Origin: Pseudomonas sp. ANT_H4
GTDB lineage: Bacteria > Pseudomonadota > Gammaproteobacteria > Pseudomonadales > Pseudomonadaceae
DNA length: 64,000 nucleotides
Direction: 5' to 3'
Assembly: GCF_008369295.1 (NCBI RefSeq)
Contig: NZ_VOBG01000002.1
Location: forward strand, 248,001 to 312,000
Below, one piece after another: positions 40,042 to 50,373 of the stretch (position 1 is its first letter; each line of letters begins with the position of its first letter). The notes under the pieces were generated by a model. It saw only the letters and a program-made list of their open reading frames with translations, had not been told where the DNA came from and made no database searches. The position numbers and the translations under genes were made by a program.

Positions 40042-41619
40042 TCAGTCCTGCAATTCGGTCTGGCGTTCGACAGGGTCGATCAGCACGGCTTTCTGCTGGC
40101 GTACCAGCAGGTCGAGAATTTCATCCTGGCGTTCGCCGAGAATCCCCGAGAAGCTGATGCCGCTGGATTTGGTCGGGGCGAGCATGGACACGCGAAACAG
40201 CTCGATGCTCAACGGTGAGTCGATGGACAGCGGCCCGCTGCCGTTGGCGGCCAGTTCACCGCCGACCACGATCAGCGAGACCTTGGTGTCGAACGGGTCG
40301 AGATCGAAGTCGCGGTCGGTGTTGGTGAGGTCCTTGATGTGCCCGTAGACCCCGGTCAACCCATTGGCCATGGCGATGTTTTCGTACAGACGAATGTTCA
40401 CGCTGTTACGAATCCGGATGCCGTGGCGGCGGTTACTGATCACCTTGTTGCCCCACAGCAGGTTGTCGCCGCTCTCATAGAGCGTGATGCCGTCGGTGTG
40501 GTTTTGGTAAATCTCGTTGTCGGCGATCACGTTGTTGACGCTGTTACGGTCGATCACCAGGCCCGAGAGCTTGTTGTCGTAGCTGCGGTTGTTGAAGATG
40601 AAACTGTCATTTACTTCCCGGGAAATGATGATGCCGTGCTTCTTCTTGGTGCCGTAGACGGTGTTGTCGGTGATGATCAGACCGTGGGAACGGTCGTGGG
40701 GGTCAATGCCGTAGACAAGGTTGTCCTTGTAGGTATTACCCTTGATCACAAAGCCTTCGGTCTCGTAGCAGTAGAAACCGTACCACATGTCCGAGAACTC
40801 GGAGCCGATGATCCAGCCGGTCGGCTCTTTACGCTTGAGCACCTTGGCCATGTTCGGCGTGTACTGGGAAATACTCACCCCGTAGGACTTGCTGTTGGCG
40901 TAGCCGAAGCTGGCCATCTTGCTGTTGACGATGTAGGTCTCGGTGCCGCCCCAGGCCAGCAGGAACGGGCGAAATTCCTTGGACGACTGGAAGGTCGCCG
41001 GGCCGTTGCTTTTCTCGCGCCAACCGGTGATTTTGGTGTCGCGCACAAACAGCTTGCCGTCGTTGACCAGGAACGAGCCGGCTTCCTGGGACAGGCGCAA
41101 CTCTTGAGTCTGCTTGTCGATTTCGAGGATGCCTTTGTTCCCGACCACAATCGGTAACCTGGCCAGGAACACGCCCGGCGAGGTTTCGCTGAGGTACTGC
41201 TTGGGCACTTTCTTGAGCAGGTCCTTGAGGTTCATGTAGCCGTCGTCGATAAAGATCGCCTGGGGAATGCCGTGCTGGCGCACCACCCATTCGGCCATCT
41301 TGTTATCGCCGCCGATAAAGTCCTTGAGGGCGTCTTCCTGCATCATCCGGCGCACGCTGACCTTGCCGACCTTACTGCGCACGATTTTTTTTGCAGCGGC
41401 TTCTGCGGTGTAGCCCGAGACGTCCGGCAGCGCAGGCTTGGGCATCTCCAGCGGCGCAGTCGGCGGGCTGGTGATGGTGTAGGTCTTGGCCTGTTGCAGT
41501 TCCTTGGCGATGGTCGGCGCTTTGACTGCCGGCTCTGCATTGGCCATGGCCGAAGCGCTGGCCAGCAGCATCGCTGCGACCAGCAGGCTGACCGAGCCTT
41601 TGAGGGCTTGAGGGTTCAT
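40042..41619 (-). CDS. algG: AlgG, mannuronan C-5-epimerase
   Basis: AlgG converts mannuronate to guluronate in the polymer within the periplasm. The start at 41619 (525 residues) has GGGAG 8 bp upstream and is followed by a signal peptide ending ASAMANA; an earlier ATG overlaps the algE stop. The bulk is a right-handed parallel beta-helix with repeated Asn-rich turns, and the catalytic motif appears as YGIDPHDRSHG. It lies between algE and algX, as in other pseudomonads. Confidence 0.95.
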   Translation of the reverse strand: MNPQALKGSVSLLVAAMLLASASAMANAEPAVKAPTIAKELQQAKTYTITSPPTAPLEMPKPALPDVSGYTAEAAAKKIVRSKVGKVSVRRMMQEDALKDFIGGDNKMAEWVVRQHGIPQAIFIDDGYMNLKDLLKKVPKQYLSETSPGVFLARLPIVVGNKGILEIDKQTQELRLSQEAGSFLVNDGKLFVRDTKITGWREKSNGPATFQSSKEFRPFLLAWGGTETYIVNSKMASFGYANSKSYGVSISQYTPNMAKVLKRKEPTGWIIGSEFSDMWYGFYCYETEGFVIKGNTYKDNLVYGIDPHDRSHGLIITDNTVYGTKKKHGIIISREVNDSFIFNNRSYDNKLSGLVIDRNSVNNVIADNEIYQNHTDGITLYESGDNLLWGNKVISNRRHGIRIRNSVNIRLYENIAMANGLTGVYGHIKDLTNTDRDFDLDPFDTKVSLIVVGGELAANGSGPLSIDSPLSIELFRVSMLAPTKSSGISFSGILGERQDEILDLLVRQQKAVLIDPVERQTELQD

Positions 41620-41633
41620 TGCGCAGGCTCCCA

Positions 41634-43121
41634 TCAGAAGCGCCAGATCACGTCGACAAAGGCGCGGTGCATGTACGAGTCGACTTGTTTGCCGTAGGCA
41701 TCGCCCGGTTTGAACACACCACCACGAAAGCGCACCAGGGCCGACGGTTCGTCGATCGACTGGCTGAGCGCGGCCGGCAGCAGGCCTTTCTTGAAGTACT
41801 TGGTGACCACCAGGTCCACCTCTTGGCCGAGGTCTTTCTTGCCGTCTTCCAATGGTAGGGACGAGGTGGAGAGCACGGCGCCGGTGACGTCGTCGGTGTT
41901 GTTTTGCACCGCGTCGATGCCGTTGCTGCCCACTGGCTTGTTGCCGTCCACGCGCCAGAACTTGTGGTAGACCAGGCTGGCGTCGTAGTCGTCGCGCAGT
42001 TGCCAGGAGCCGAATAGGGTGGCGGTCTGCATGTTGTTCATCTCGCCGCGAAATGCCTCACCGAAACGGTGTACGCGAGATTGGGTGCCGGTGTAGTTGG
42101 AGCGGTTGCTCTGCAGGCCGTTCTGTTCGTAGTTGGCGCTGGCACGGGCATAGGCCGCACCGACTTGCCACTGCGGGTCGAGGCGCAGGCGCACACCCAG
42201 GTCGGTTGCCCAGCCGTCGACGTCGTCGCTGCGTTTGGCGGTGGCCGGGCGGGTGCCGTCGGCGTTCAAGGCGTTGACGGTGTCGCGATCGCCCTTCATG
42301 CCGGTGATGCTGGCCCAGTAGTTGACGGTGTTGGTGTTGCGCCAGTTGTAGGCGTCGCTGTTGGCTTCGATGCCGAGCCAGGTCAGGTCGCCGTTTTCGC
42401 GCTTGTCCAGGGAGTCAGCAGCTACGCCCGGTTCCGGGAAGTCGAGCTTGCCGTCGTCATGGGTGTGATGGCCGCGCAGGCCGATCCACTGCCCCGGCGT
42501 CCATTGATAGGCCGCGTCGGCGTAGAGGTGCTGGCGGTCCTTGTCCTTGGGCGCCAGTTCCTTGAGGTCGGTGCGGTATTCACTGAAGCGTTCGGCAGCG
42601 CCGACATTAGCCCGCAGCAGGGTGGTGTCGAAGGTCCAGTTCAGCGCTTCGATGTTGGTGTCGCGCCACTGGCCGTCGTCGTTGCGCAGGCGTTGGCGCC
42701 CGAGTTTCAGTTGCTCGCCGGGGTAGGGCGTAAAGCCGCTATAGCCGATCCAGAACTCGCGCAGGGCCAGGTAGTTTTTCTTGGTCTTGCGGTCGTCGTT
42801 GCTCGACTGCTCAGTGGCGTCGGCGTCGGACTGTTGCAGGGTATCGGTCTCGATGATGTCGCTGGCCGCTACCGCCTGACCCATGGCGTAGGCGCTCCAG
42901 TTGCCGCTTTCACCGTAGACCCACGGGCGCAGGTCGAGGCCTATGCCGTTGACGTCGCCCTCTTTCTGCGTGCCCAGGTCGCGATCGTCTTCGGACTGGC
43001 CAGTGACTTTGACTTCCAGGCCGAAGTTCTTTTCTTCGGTCAATGCGGCCAGGGTCGGGCACGACCACAGCAGTGCGAAGGTCAGGCCAATACCGGCCTT
43101 GACGAATGGATTGAGCTTCAT
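41634..43121 (-). CDS. algE: AlgE, alginate outer-membrane porin
   Basis: AlgE is the 18-stranded beta-barrel through which alginate leaves the cell. It has 495 residues with a signal peptide ([17 protein letters not shown]) and the typical [30 protein letters not shown] region. Basic residues line the pore in this family. It ends in an aromatic C-terminal strand (AFVDVIWRF), which is the outer-membrane assembly signal. Its start overlaps the algK stop by 4 bp. Confidence 0.96.
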   Translation of the reverse strand: MKLNPFVKAGIGLTFALLWSCPTLAALTEEKNFGLEVKVTGQSEDDRDLGTQKEGDVNGIGLDLRPWVYGESGNWSAYAMGQAVAASDIIETDTLQQSDADATEQSSNDDRKTKKNYLALREFWIGYSGFTPYPGEQLKLGRQRLRNDDGQWRDTNIEALNWTFDTTLLRANVGAAERFSEYRTDLKELAPKDKDRQHLYADAAYQWTPGQWIGLRGHHTHDDGKLDFPEPGVAADSLDKRENGDLTWLGIEANSDAYNWRNTNTVNYWASITGMKGDRDTVNALNADGTRPATAKRSDDVDGWATDLGVRLRLDPQWQVGAAYARASANYEQNGLQSNRSNYTGTQSRVHRFGEAFRGEMNNMQTATLFGSWQLRDDYDASLVYHKFWRVDGNKPVGSNGIDAVQNNTDDVTGAVLSTSSLPLEDGKKDLGQEVDLVVTKYFKKGLLPAALSQSIDEPSALVRFRGGVFKPGDAYGKQVDSYMHRAFVDVIWRF

Positions 43122-44524
43122 AGGGATTCCTCGCCGTCTTCTTCTTGCAGGGCGTGCAGTTGCAGCGTGTTTTGACTCAAAGCGCCGCGGGCGGCCTGTT
43201 CTTGTTGCAGCAGGCGCTGGCCTTCGGCACGCAGGGCTGGCGGCAGTTGCGTGTCCAGCTGCGCGGCCAGTTCAGTGGCTTGCGGTGTGTCCTGTGCCTT
43301 GGCCAATTGGCTGAAGACCCAGGCGTTGAGGGGATCGGGCTTGGTGCCCTTGCCCTGGGAAAATAGCTGGGCAATAGCGAAGTCGGCACTGTTCTGGCCG
43401 TTGCGCGCAGCGGTCAGCAGGTGGTCCAGAGCTTTTTGCGGATAGACCTGGCCCAGGTAGCCACGGCGGTAGATCTGGCCGAGGTAGTAATCAGCGGCGA
43501 CTTCGCGGCCGACAGCTTTCTGGAAGTGCGCTTCGGCGGCCTTGGCATCGGCCGGTACCCATTTGCCTTCGTAGTAGAGCTTGCCCAGCAGCAGTTCGGC
43601 GCGGGGCTGGTCGGCGGCGCTACCGTTGTCCAGGTACTTCATCATCTGGTCGACATCGCCCAGTTCGGGGAAGTCGTAGAGCAATTGCGCCAGGCTGACC
43701 CAGGAGGCCGGGTAGCCAGGGGCGATTTTTTCCAGCAGCGCTTGCGCGGTTTTTTCGTCGGTCTTGCCCAGGCTCGCATCACCCAGCACACGGGCTACGC
43801 TGTCCACCCGTTGGGCGGTGACGGTGCCAAGGCTGAAACCTGCTTGCATCTGCTTGAGCAGTTCAGCTTGTTGTTCAGGCTGGTCGCGTTTCTGGTAGAC
43901 GGTGGCCAACTCGACGTAGCAGATGTCGGTGGTGCTCAGTGCCGCCTTGCAGATGGTTTCCACTTCGTCCAAGTGCTGGTCGTACGTGCCCTGGGTGCGG
44001 TACAGCAGCACCTGGGCCAGACCCGCTTCTGGGTAACCGGCGGTGCGCCATTTGCTGATTTGCTGCTGGGCGTTGATGTTCGGGAAACTGTGGGGATATT
44101 GCAGGTACAGCATCGCCAGGGGGATCAGGGTGTTGCCTTCGCCATTGGCAAAGGCTTTTTTCAACAGGCCTTCAGCTTCGTGTTGCTCGGCCTCGGTGGA
44201 ACCGGGCTTGGCTACCAACAGGCGACCCAGGCGAGCCTGGGCGCGGGGCGAGATGTCGGCCGCCGCGCGGTAGGTGGCTTCGGCCTGTTTTATTTGCGCA
44301 GGGTCGCGGGTGCCTACCTGGATATCAGCCAAGCCCACTTGGGCTTCGCTGTAGCCCAGGTCGGCCAGTTGCTGATAGTTCTGCGCAGCCATCGCCGTGT
44401 CGCCACGCTTGAGGGCTTCATTGGCCAGGCGCTGGTCGGGCAGGCCGGCGCAACCGGCGAGCGCGATGGCCAGGGCCAGGGCCAGTGGTACCGGCAGGAG
44501 TCGAAGTGGGCTAGTCACAGGCAT
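43118..44524 (-). CDS. algK: AlgK, alginate export lipoprotein with Sel1/TPR repeats
   Basis: AlgK is an outer-membrane lipoprotein that places AlgE and links the export and synthesis complexes. It has 468 residues. The lipobox ALAGC puts the lipidated Cys at residue 25. The rest consists of Sel1-like and TPR helical repeats (for example [20 protein letters not shown] and [27 protein letters not shown]). It is encoded between alg44 and algE. Confidence 0.95.
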   Translation of the reverse strand: MPVTSPLRLLPVPLALALAIALAGCAGLPDQRLANEALKRGDTAMAAQNYQQLADLGYSEAQVGLADIQVGTRDPAQIKQAEATYRAAADISPRAQARLGRLLVAKPGSTEAEQHEAEGLLKKAFANGEGNTLIPLAMLYLQYPHSFPNINAQQQISKWRTAGYPEAGLAQVLLYRTQGTYDQHLDEVETICKAALSTTDICYVELATVYQKRDQPEQQAELLKQMQAGFSLGTVTAQRVDSVARVLGDASLGKTDEKTAQALLEKIAPGYPASWVSLAQLLYDFPELGDVDQMMKYLDNGSAADQPRAELLLGKLYYEGKWVPADAKAAEAHFQKAVGREVAADYYLGQIYRRGYLGQVYPQKALDHLLTAARNGQNSADFAIAQLFSQGKGTKPDPLNAWVFSQLAKAQDTPQATELAAQLDTQLPPALRAEGQRLLQQEQAARGALSQNTLQLHALQEEDGEESL

Positions 44525-44533
44525 GTCCTCTGC

Positions 44534-45715
44534 TTAAAGACCGGCGGCCATGGCTTTGTCGATCAGCCAGTTCAGGGAAGGGCCACGGTCGCTGGTCACT
44601 TCCACCGGGCGGCCGGCGTAGGCGCTGTCCAGCGGAGCGTCGGGCTTGATCTGCACACGAATGTCGGAGGACAGGTCGGCGCTGTTGAGGCTGGTGCTGC
44701 TGACGATGGTGCCGGTGCGGGTCTGTTCTTCGTCGGCGACCTGGAAACTCACCGGCGTACCTGGGCGCACATCACCGAACTGGCGATAGGAGAAACGTGC
44801 CTCAACGGTGGCCTGGCTGCCACGCGGCACCAGTTGGAAGATCACGTCGCCCTTGCTGGCGTACTGACCATCAGCCACCAATTGCTGAGCCACGATGCAG
44901 TCGCACGGGGAGGTCAGGGTGCCGGTCATTTGCTTGCCGAACAGCTCTTCAACCTTGGCCGGTTGCAACTGGTCTTCGTCCAGATGGCCCTTGAGCACGT
45001 CGAGCATGCTGGTGCTGAAGGTGGCGAGTGGCGCGCCTTTGGCCGCCACCGCATCGCCTTTGATCAGGCTTTGCACGGTGCCGTCGCGAGGCATCGTGAT
45101 GTTCATGCCGGGCACGCTGACCAGGCCAGCCTGGGCGTGGCTGACGAAGTACATGCCGTACACCGACTTGAAGATGAAACCGAAAGCGGCCAGGCCGACG
45201 AGGAAGATCGCCAGGCTGAAAGTCACGGCCCGCAGGCGACCGAAGGCACTCATGCCGCTGCCGCCGTCCTTGACCTTGCGCGCCTTGGTGAAGTTGTCGC
45301 GCTGCAGGGTGGCGAGCACGTCGCCCATGGTCACGATGTCACCGGACAGGTGCGAGGTGATCAGGTGACGCAGGGTGGAAATATCTTGCGGCTCCAGGTT
45401 CTGGAACTGGCAGCCGGTGCGGCCGGTCTGGCGATCGTAAGAGCGAATCAGCAGCTCGACGTCCATCGCTAGGCCGAGGTTGTCGATGACGAACTGCAAG
45501 CGACCCTTATGCACATCGCCGACTTTCAGCGGTTGCTGGGCGGCGTTGAAGGCCAGGCCGCCAGCAGACAGGTCGATGACCCGCACTTCCATGGGCGTGC
45601 GGTCGGCGCCGAAGAAGCGCAGCTTGGCCGGGATTTTGACCCGGGCGTGTTGGCGCTGGGCTTCGGACTCGTGAACAACATTGGCGTTTACTGGAGAATT
45701 CATTGGGCTATTCAT
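44534..45715 (-). CDS. alg44: Alg44, c-di-GMP receptor of alginate polymerase
   Basis: Alg44 is a bitopic inner-membrane protein that activates Alg8 on binding c-di-GMP. It has 393 residues. The N-terminal PilZ domain shows RQHAR (Arg21 and Arg25) and DLSAGG, the two c-di-GMP-binding motifs. A membrane helix (VTFSLAIFLVGLAAFGFIF) is followed by an adaptor-like periplasmic region (ITMPRDGTVQSLIKG, TLTSPCDCIVAQQLVADGQY). The first ATG is kept by alignment with the known protein. The tandem diguanylate cyclases at 9042-12125 are possible c-di-GMP sources, but nothing links them directly. Confidence 0.96.
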   Translation of the reverse strand: MNSPMNSPVNANVVHESEAQRQHARVKIPAKLRFFGADRTPMEVRVIDLSAGGLAFNAAQQPLKVGDVHKGRLQFVIDNLGLAMDVELLIRSYDRQTGRTGCQFQNLEPQDISTLRHLITSHLSGDIVTMGDVLATLQRDNFTKARKVKDGGSGMSAFGRLRAVTFSLAIFLVGLAAFGFIFKSVYGMYFVSHAQAGLVSVPGMNITMPRDGTVQSLIKGDAVAAKGAPLATFSTSMLDVLKGHLDEDQLQPAKVEELFGKQMTGTLTSPCDCIVAQQLVADGQYASKGDVIFQLVPRGSQATVEARFSYRQFGDVRPGTPVSFQVADEEQTRTGTIVSSTSLNSADLSSDIRVQIKPDAPLDSAYAGRPVEVTSDRGPSLNWLIDKAMAAGL

Positions 45716-45752
45716 GGCGGTGTAATTCCTAGTTAATTCAGGCTTGGCAGGG

Positions 45753-47234
45753 TCAGACCATCATCAGCAACACAGCAACGAAGATGCTGCCGGCGGAGAA
45801 GGTCATGGTCCGAGACGACCAGGTGTTGAACCAACGTTGAAAGCTGGCCAAATCGCGGGTCAGTTTGGTGTCCTGGCGGGTCCAGGACTGTTGATCGAGG
45901 CGGAAGAACACGTAGATTTTTACCAGCGCGCCGACGATCTGGTTGTAATAGAGAATCACCGGGTAGGCCGGGCCGATCTTGTGGCCGGAACACGACAGCA
46001 GCAGGGTCAGGATCAGGCGGGTGATGCCGATCCACAGCAGGTAGGCGAGGATGAACGCGCCGCCGTATTTGAAGCTGGCGATGATCGCTACGGTCAGGCC
46101 CAGCAAGGATGTCCACATCGACACGCGCTGGTCGAACAGCACCACGCTGGTGAACGCACCGAGGCGTTTCACACCCAGGCCCAGGGCCCGGGAGTTCTGC
46201 CGCAGGTTGTTGCCGTACCAACGGAACATCAGTTTGCGGCTGGCCTTGATAAAGCTCTTTTCCGGTGGATGCTCGACGGTGTTGATCGCCGCATCCGGCA
46301 CGTAGAAGGTGTCGTAGCCCAGGCGCATCAGGCTGAACCAGCTGGACTTGTCATCGCCGGTCAAGAACTTGAAGCGGCCCAGGCGCCAGTGTTGCAGCGA
46401 GTCGCTTTCGACGTCGGCGATAAAGCTCGGGTCGGTGACGACGCTGGCGCGGAACACCGACATGCGCCCGGTCATGGTCAGCACGCGCTTGGACAGGGCC
46501 ATGGAACACATGTTGATGTGGCGCTGGGCGAAGCGCAGTTTGTGCCACTCGCTCATGATGTAGCCGCCGCGCACTTCGCAGAACTCGTTGGTGGTCAGGC
46601 CGCCGACATTGCCGAATAGCTGGAACCACGGCACGGTCTTGCGCACGACGCCTTCGGCGAGCACGGTGTCGCCGTCGATCACTGCAACCACGGCGCGGTC
46701 GTCCGGCAGGTGGCGGGAGATGGCGCGGAAACCGTAGGCCAGGCCGTCACGCTTGCCGGTGCCGGCGATGCGCACGAAGTCCAGCTCAACGTGGGCCGGT
46801 GGGTTCATCTTTTCCCAAAGGCTCTTGACCAGCAGCTCATCGGACATTTCCACCAGGGAGCAGACCACGGTGGTGGGGAAGCCGCATTCGATGGCTTCGC
46901 GGATCACCGAGCGGTAGACCTGGGCAGTGGTCAGCGCATCGATACGAAAGCTGGTGACCATCAGGAATACGTGAGACGGGTCTGCCGACTTGCCCAATTT
47001 GCGCACTTTGCGCCGCAGGTGCGGGTAGACCACGTAGAGAAACAGCATGCCGCGCACAAAGTGCGTGGCACCCATGGAGTAGCGCCAGATGCCGACGGCG
47101 CCAATCAGGAATATGAAGTCCTTGGACTCGGAGTCGAAGATGGTCGCCGGCAATGCCAGGGCCAGGCCCATCAACAGGCTTAAAAACAAAAGCCAGCCAG
47201 CGGATTGAAGTAGCACGTGTTTTAGCTTGGACAT
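45753..47234 (-). CDS. alg8: Alg8, alginate polymerase (GT2)
   Basis: Alg8 is the membrane glycosyltransferase that polymerises mannuronate from GDP-mannuronate. I start at 47234 (493 residues, [14 protein letters not shown]), which aligns with the Pseudomonas protein; an ATG three codons upstream lacks a ribosome-binding site. The GT2 domain shows [27 protein letters not shown] and several membrane helices on each side. It is separated from algD by about 100 bp that hold a repeat. Confidence 0.96.
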   Translation of the reverse strand: MSKLKHVLLQSAGWLLFLSLLMGLALALPATIFDSESKDFIFLIGAVGIWRYSMGATHFVRGMLFLYVVYPHLRRKVRKLGKSADPSHVFLMVTSFRIDALTTAQVYRSVIREAIECGFPTTVVCSLVEMSDELLVKSLWEKMNPPAHVELDFVRIAGTGKRDGLAYGFRAISRHLPDDRAVVAVIDGDTVLAEGVVRKTVPWFQLFGNVGGLTTNEFCEVRGGYIMSEWHKLRFAQRHINMCSMALSKRVLTMTGRMSVFRASVVTDPSFIADVESDSLQHWRLGRFKFLTGDDKSSWFSLMRLGYDTFYVPDAAINTVEHPPEKSFIKASRKLMFRWYGNNLRQNSRALGLGVKRLGAFTSVVLFDQRVSMWTSLLGLTVAIIASFKYGGAFILAYLLWIGITRLILTLLLSCSGHKIGPAYPVILYYNQIVGALVKIYVFFRLDQQSWTRQDTKLTRDLASFQRWFNTWSSRTMTFSAGSIFVAVLLMMV

Positions 47235-47260
47235 AAGCGTCATCCGAAGGTGAAGGAGGC

Positions 47261-47325
47261 TTCAAGCCGCAAGCTACAAGCTGCAAGTGAAGCGCTTTTA
47301 ACTTGCCGCTTGAAGCTTGCAGCTC
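47261..47325. repeat. Inverted repeat in the algD-alg8 gap
   Basis: This is a short dispersed-type repeat built of AAGC/GCAAG words. The left part contains GCCGCAAGCTACAAGCTGCA (47267-47286) and the right part holds the partial inverse around CTTGAAGCTTGCAGCTCG (47309-47326). It can fold into a stem between the first two genes of the alginate operon. Confidence 0.6.
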
Positions 47326-47335
47326 GCTGCTGCTC

Positions 47336-48652
47336 TTACCAGCAAATACCTTCGGTACGGCCACTCACGCTGGTGGCTTTGGACATGAAACCGACCAGGT
47401 CGACCACTTGCTTGCCGTGGGGCGCGGTCTGGGCCAGGGCGCGGAATCTCTCGTCGCGGTTGCCGAGGACGATTACGTCGCAGTTGTTGATCACGTCGTC
47501 GAAGTCCGAGTTGAGCAGGGACGACACGTGGGGGATCTTCGACTCGATGTAATCCTTGTTGGCGCCGTGGACACGGGCGTACTCGACGTTACTGTCGTAG
47601 ATGCTCAGGTCGAAGCCCTTGCCGATCAGCATTTCCGCCAGTTCCACCAGGGGGCTTTCGCGCAGGTCATCGGTGCCGGCCTTGAAGCTCAGGCCCAGCA
47701 GGGCAACCTTGCGCTTGTCGTGGCCGGAGATGATGTCGAAGGCGTTCTGCACCTGGGACTCGTTGCTGCGCATCAGCGAGTTGAGCAGTGGTGCTTCCAC
47801 GTCCAGGGAACTGGCGCGGTAGGTCAGGGCGCGCACGTCCTTGGGCAGGCAGGAGCCGCCGAAGGCAAAGCCCGGACGCATGTAGTACTGGGACAGGTTG
47901 AGGGTCTTGTCCTGGCAGACCACTTCCATCACTTCGCGGCCATCGACACCCACTGCCTTGGCGATGTTGCCGATTTCGTTGGCGAAGGTAACTTTGGTCG
48001 CATGCCAGACGTTGCAGGTGTACTTGATCATCTCGGCGACGGCGATGTCCTTGCGGATGATCGGCGCGTCGAGCTCTTCGTACAGCGACTGCAGGACATC
48101 GCCGGAGGCTTTGTCGAATTCGCCGATGACGGTCATCGGTGGCAAGTCGTAGTCGGCGATGGCGGTGCTTTCACGTAGGAACTCAGGGTTGACCGCGACG
48201 CCGAAGTCGACGCCGGCTTTCTTGCCCGAGCAGTCTTCGAGTATCGGGATCACCACATTGGCCACGGTGCCCGGCAATACGGTGCTGCGCACCACGATGG
48301 TGTGGCGGGTGGTCTTGTCTCGCAGGACAAAACCGATCTCGCGGCACACCGCTTCGATGTAGTTGAGTTCCAGGTCGCCGTTCTTCTTGCTCGGCGTGCC
48401 GACGCAAATCATCGACAGGTCGGTATCGCGGATTGCGTCGGCGAAGTTGGTGGTGCCGCGCAGTCGGCCGGTTTTAATACCCTGGCTCAACAGTTCGCCC
48501 AGACCCGGTTCAACGATGGGGGATTTACCCGCATTGATCAGGTCGATCTTATCCTTGGAGATGTCTACGCCAATGACCTCATGGCCCCGTGCAGACAGGC
48601 AACCGGCACATACTGCGCCAACGTAACCCAAACCAAATATGCTGATGCGCAT
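47336..48652 (-). CDS. algD: AlgD, GDP-mannose 6-dehydrogenase
   Basis: AlgD oxidises GDP-mannose to GDP-mannuronate, the committed and rate-limiting step of alginate synthesis. The start at 48652 (438 residues, MRISIFGLGYVGAVCAGCL) has AGAGG 8 bp upstream; the longer frame lacks family residues. The NAD motif is at the N-terminus and the catalytic Cys is in FAFGGSCLPKDVRAL. It is the first gene of the alginate operon and is preceded by 821 bp without a gene. Confidence 0.97.
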   Translation of the reverse strand: MRISIFGLGYVGAVCAGCLSARGHEVIGVDISKDKIDLINAGKSPIVEPGLGELLSQGIKTGRLRGTTNFADAIRDTDLSMICVGTPSKKNGDLELNYIEAVCREIGFVLRDKTTRHTIVVRSTVLPGTVANVVIPILEDCSGKKAGVDFGVAVNPEFLRESTAIADYDLPPMTVIGEFDKASGDVLQSLYEELDAPIIRKDIAVAEMIKYTCNVWHATKVTFANEIGNIAKAVGVDGREVMEVVCQDKTLNLSQYYMRPGFAFGGSCLPKDVRALTYRASSLDVEAPLLNSLMRSNESQVQNAFDIISGHDKRKVALLGLSFKAGTDDLRESPLVELAEMLIGKGFDLSIYDSNVEYARVHGANKDYIESKIPHVSSLLNSDFDDVINNCDVIVLGNRDERFRALAQTAPHGKQVVDLVGFMSKATSVSGRTEGICW

Positions 48653-49122
48653 CGCATTTACCTCTGTGTTAATCATGCCATTAGATGGCCGGAGTTCATG
48701 TTTTAAGGCGTCACTCATGCACTAGGAAATGCAGCGAATAGACGCCCCATTGCCACGTACAGGCATATTAAAAATCGAGTGACCAACTAATGCACTCAAG
48801 TTGTGCGCAACTTGGCCTTGTTATTGGGGCTTGCCCTGAAATGCAGCCAGGCTTCCTTTTGGAATGCCTGGTGCCAGTGCCGCAAGGTTTCGATATTGAC
48901 TATTAGGTCTTTAATATCAGAGCCTTGGGTTGTCTCACTGGCTCATACAGGTAAGCTCAGCCTTGGCCTTGTAGGGGATGGCTGTGAAGCCTTATCGCCC
49001 GTCCTCAACTAATCAGTTGATGGTTTGACCATCGAGCCAAAGTGTATGTGACAACTTTGCTACTTCCGTTGGTCGCTGTGTAAGTAATCTCGTACAAGGA
49101 AAGAGATAATCGTTACCGGTGG
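48653..49122 (-). other. Long untranslated leader of the alginate operon
   Basis: About 470 bp lie between the predicted algD promoter and the algD start. No family-like protein is encoded on either strand; a 69-codon plus-strand frame at 48803-49012 shows no recognisable features. A long algD leader is known in P. aeruginosa, where it carries post-transcriptional control sites. No clear terminator or riboswitch fold was seen by eye. Confidence 0.5.
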
Positions 49123-49149
49123 TATGAGCGGTGCTTTAGGACATAGTTC
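49123..49149 (-). promoter_or_regulatory. Predicted AlgU (sigma-22) promoter of algD
   Basis: On the minus strand the sequence reads GGAACTA, 16 bp, TCATA. The AlgU consensus is GAACTT-N16/17-TCtgA, so the -35 matches five of six bases and the spacer is exact. The position, facing algD in its long upstream region, fits the known control of alginate operons by AlgU. Confidence 0.65.
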
Positions 49150-49205
49150 CTGGCCGCTCATCCTGTTTCCGGAAATTTCTTGAAATATTGAGAAAGATGG
49201 CACTG

Positions 49206-49326
49206 GTAGTGGAGTGATAGCACTTGCTGCTTTAGTCAGTAGTTGCAGGGAGTTGCGGGGCTTAAATGGTTTTGTGCCACTACTGATTTAAAAAAGTGGT
49301 GCCACTACAAAAAAAACTGACGAATG
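49206..49326. promoter_or_regulatory. Repeated sequences upstream of the algD promoter
   Basis: Two direct copies of GTGCCACTAC (49274-49283 and 49299-49308), 25 bp apart, and an inverted GTAGTGG (49206-49212) lie upstream of the promoter. At 49319-49326 the minus strand reads CATTCGTC, a partial match to the AlgR site CCGTTCGTC. They may bind algD activators acting at a distance. No site is proven. Confidence 0.4.
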
Positions 49327-49418
49327 TCGAGTGAAAGAATCGTTATAAATTCTGAATAATAATTTTTGACGCCAAATAAATGACGATTTTTCGCGACGGA
49401 AAGGGAGAGGAGAGGCTT

Positions 49419-49450
49419 TTGTGGAGAGGGCGCTTACCCGCTCTCCACAA
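49419..49450. repeat. REP-like palindrome after yaaA
   Basis: A perfect 10-bp inverted repeat (TTGTGGAGAG and CTCTCCACAA) surrounds a 12-bp loop that can pair further. It lies 23 bp after the yaaA stop. The sequence resembles one REP class of this group. It lacks a T-run, so it is a weak terminator at best. Confidence 0.6.
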
Positions 49451-49473
49451 GTTGTGCGTTGTCGGGGGTAGCC

Positions 49474-50253
49474 TTATTCCGGTGCGTGGTCGCGCAAAAA
49501 CACCAGGTTATCCGGCTTGGACTGCTCGGCATTGAAGCGATAACCCTGGGCATCAAACTGCTTGAGCAAGGCCGGGTCGTTGATGCGTTCTTCAATCACA
49601 AAGCGGCTCATCATGCCTCGGGCCTTCTTGGCGTAGAAGCTGATGATCTTGTACTGGCCGTTTTTCAGGTCCTTGAACTCGGTGTTGATGATCCGTGCGT
49701 TCAAGGCCGGGCGCTTGACCGCCGAGAAGTACTCGTTGGAGGCCAGGTTGAGCAAAACGTCATCGCCCTGTTCGACCAAGGCTTCGTTGAGCCACTCGCT
49801 GATACGGGTGCCCCAGAAGGCGTACAGGTCCTTGCCACGGGCGTTGGCCAGTTTGGTGCCCATCTCCAGCCTGTAAGGCATCATCAGGTCCAGGGGGCGC
49901 AGCAGGCCGTACAGGCCGGAGAGCATGCGCAGGTGATCCTGGGCGTAGGCGAAGTCGGCGTCCTTGAAGGTCTCGGCATTCAGGCCGGTGTAGACGTCGC
50001 CCTTGAACGCCAGCAACGCCTGTTTGGCGTTGGCCGGTGTGAAGGCTGGGGTCCAACTGCCGAAGCGTGCCGCGTTAAGGCCGCCAATCTTGTCGGAGAC
50101 GTGCATCAGCTCGCTGATCTGCGCTGGGCTTAGCTCGCGCAATTGCTCGATCAGCTCCTGGGAGTGGTTGAGATATTGCGGCTGGGTAAAGTGCGGGGTC
50201 ACCGGCGGTAACTCGAAATCGAGGGTTTTGGCTGGGGAAATCACCATCAGCAT
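49474..50253 (-). CDS. yaaA: YaaA, peroxide stress protein (UPF0246)
   Basis: This 259-residue cytoplasmic protein matches the YaaA/DUF328 family along its length, with [14 protein letters not shown] at the start, [19 protein letters not shown] in the middle and [16 protein letters not shown] near the end. In E. coli YaaA lowers free iron during hydrogen peroxide stress and binds DNA. The gene stands alone, between the algD control region and a divergent deacetylase-like gene. Confidence 0.92.
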   Translation of the reverse strand: MLMVISPAKTLDFELPPVTPHFTQPQYLNHSQELIEQLRELSPAQISELMHVSDKIGGLNAARFGSWTPAFTPANAKQALLAFKGDVYTGLNAETFKDADFAYAQDHLRMLSGLYGLLRPLDLMMPYRLEMGTKLANARGKDLYAFWGTRISEWLNEALVEQGDDVLLNLASNEYFSAVKRPALNARIINTEFKDLKNGQYKIISFYAKKARGMMSRFVIEERINDPALLKQFDAQGYRFNAEQSKPDNLVFLRDHAPE

Positions 50254-50373
50254 GAAGTCGTCTCCTGTAATCGTCGGGGGATTCTAGGGGCTGGGGCGGT
50301 TTGACTCCACCTATGATGCTGATAGGGGCTGATCGGCTATAGTGCCCGACGACTCTGGAGATGGAGACCCTCT

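Noticed and set aside
48667..48699. GAACTC on the minus strand close to algD as an AlgU promoter
   Set aside because: No matching -10 at the right spacing, and too near the start codon; the 49123-49149 site fits better.
48803..49012. 69-codon plus-strand frame in the algD leader
   Set aside because: No ribosome-binding site, no family likeness, and it lies antisense in a known type of long leader.
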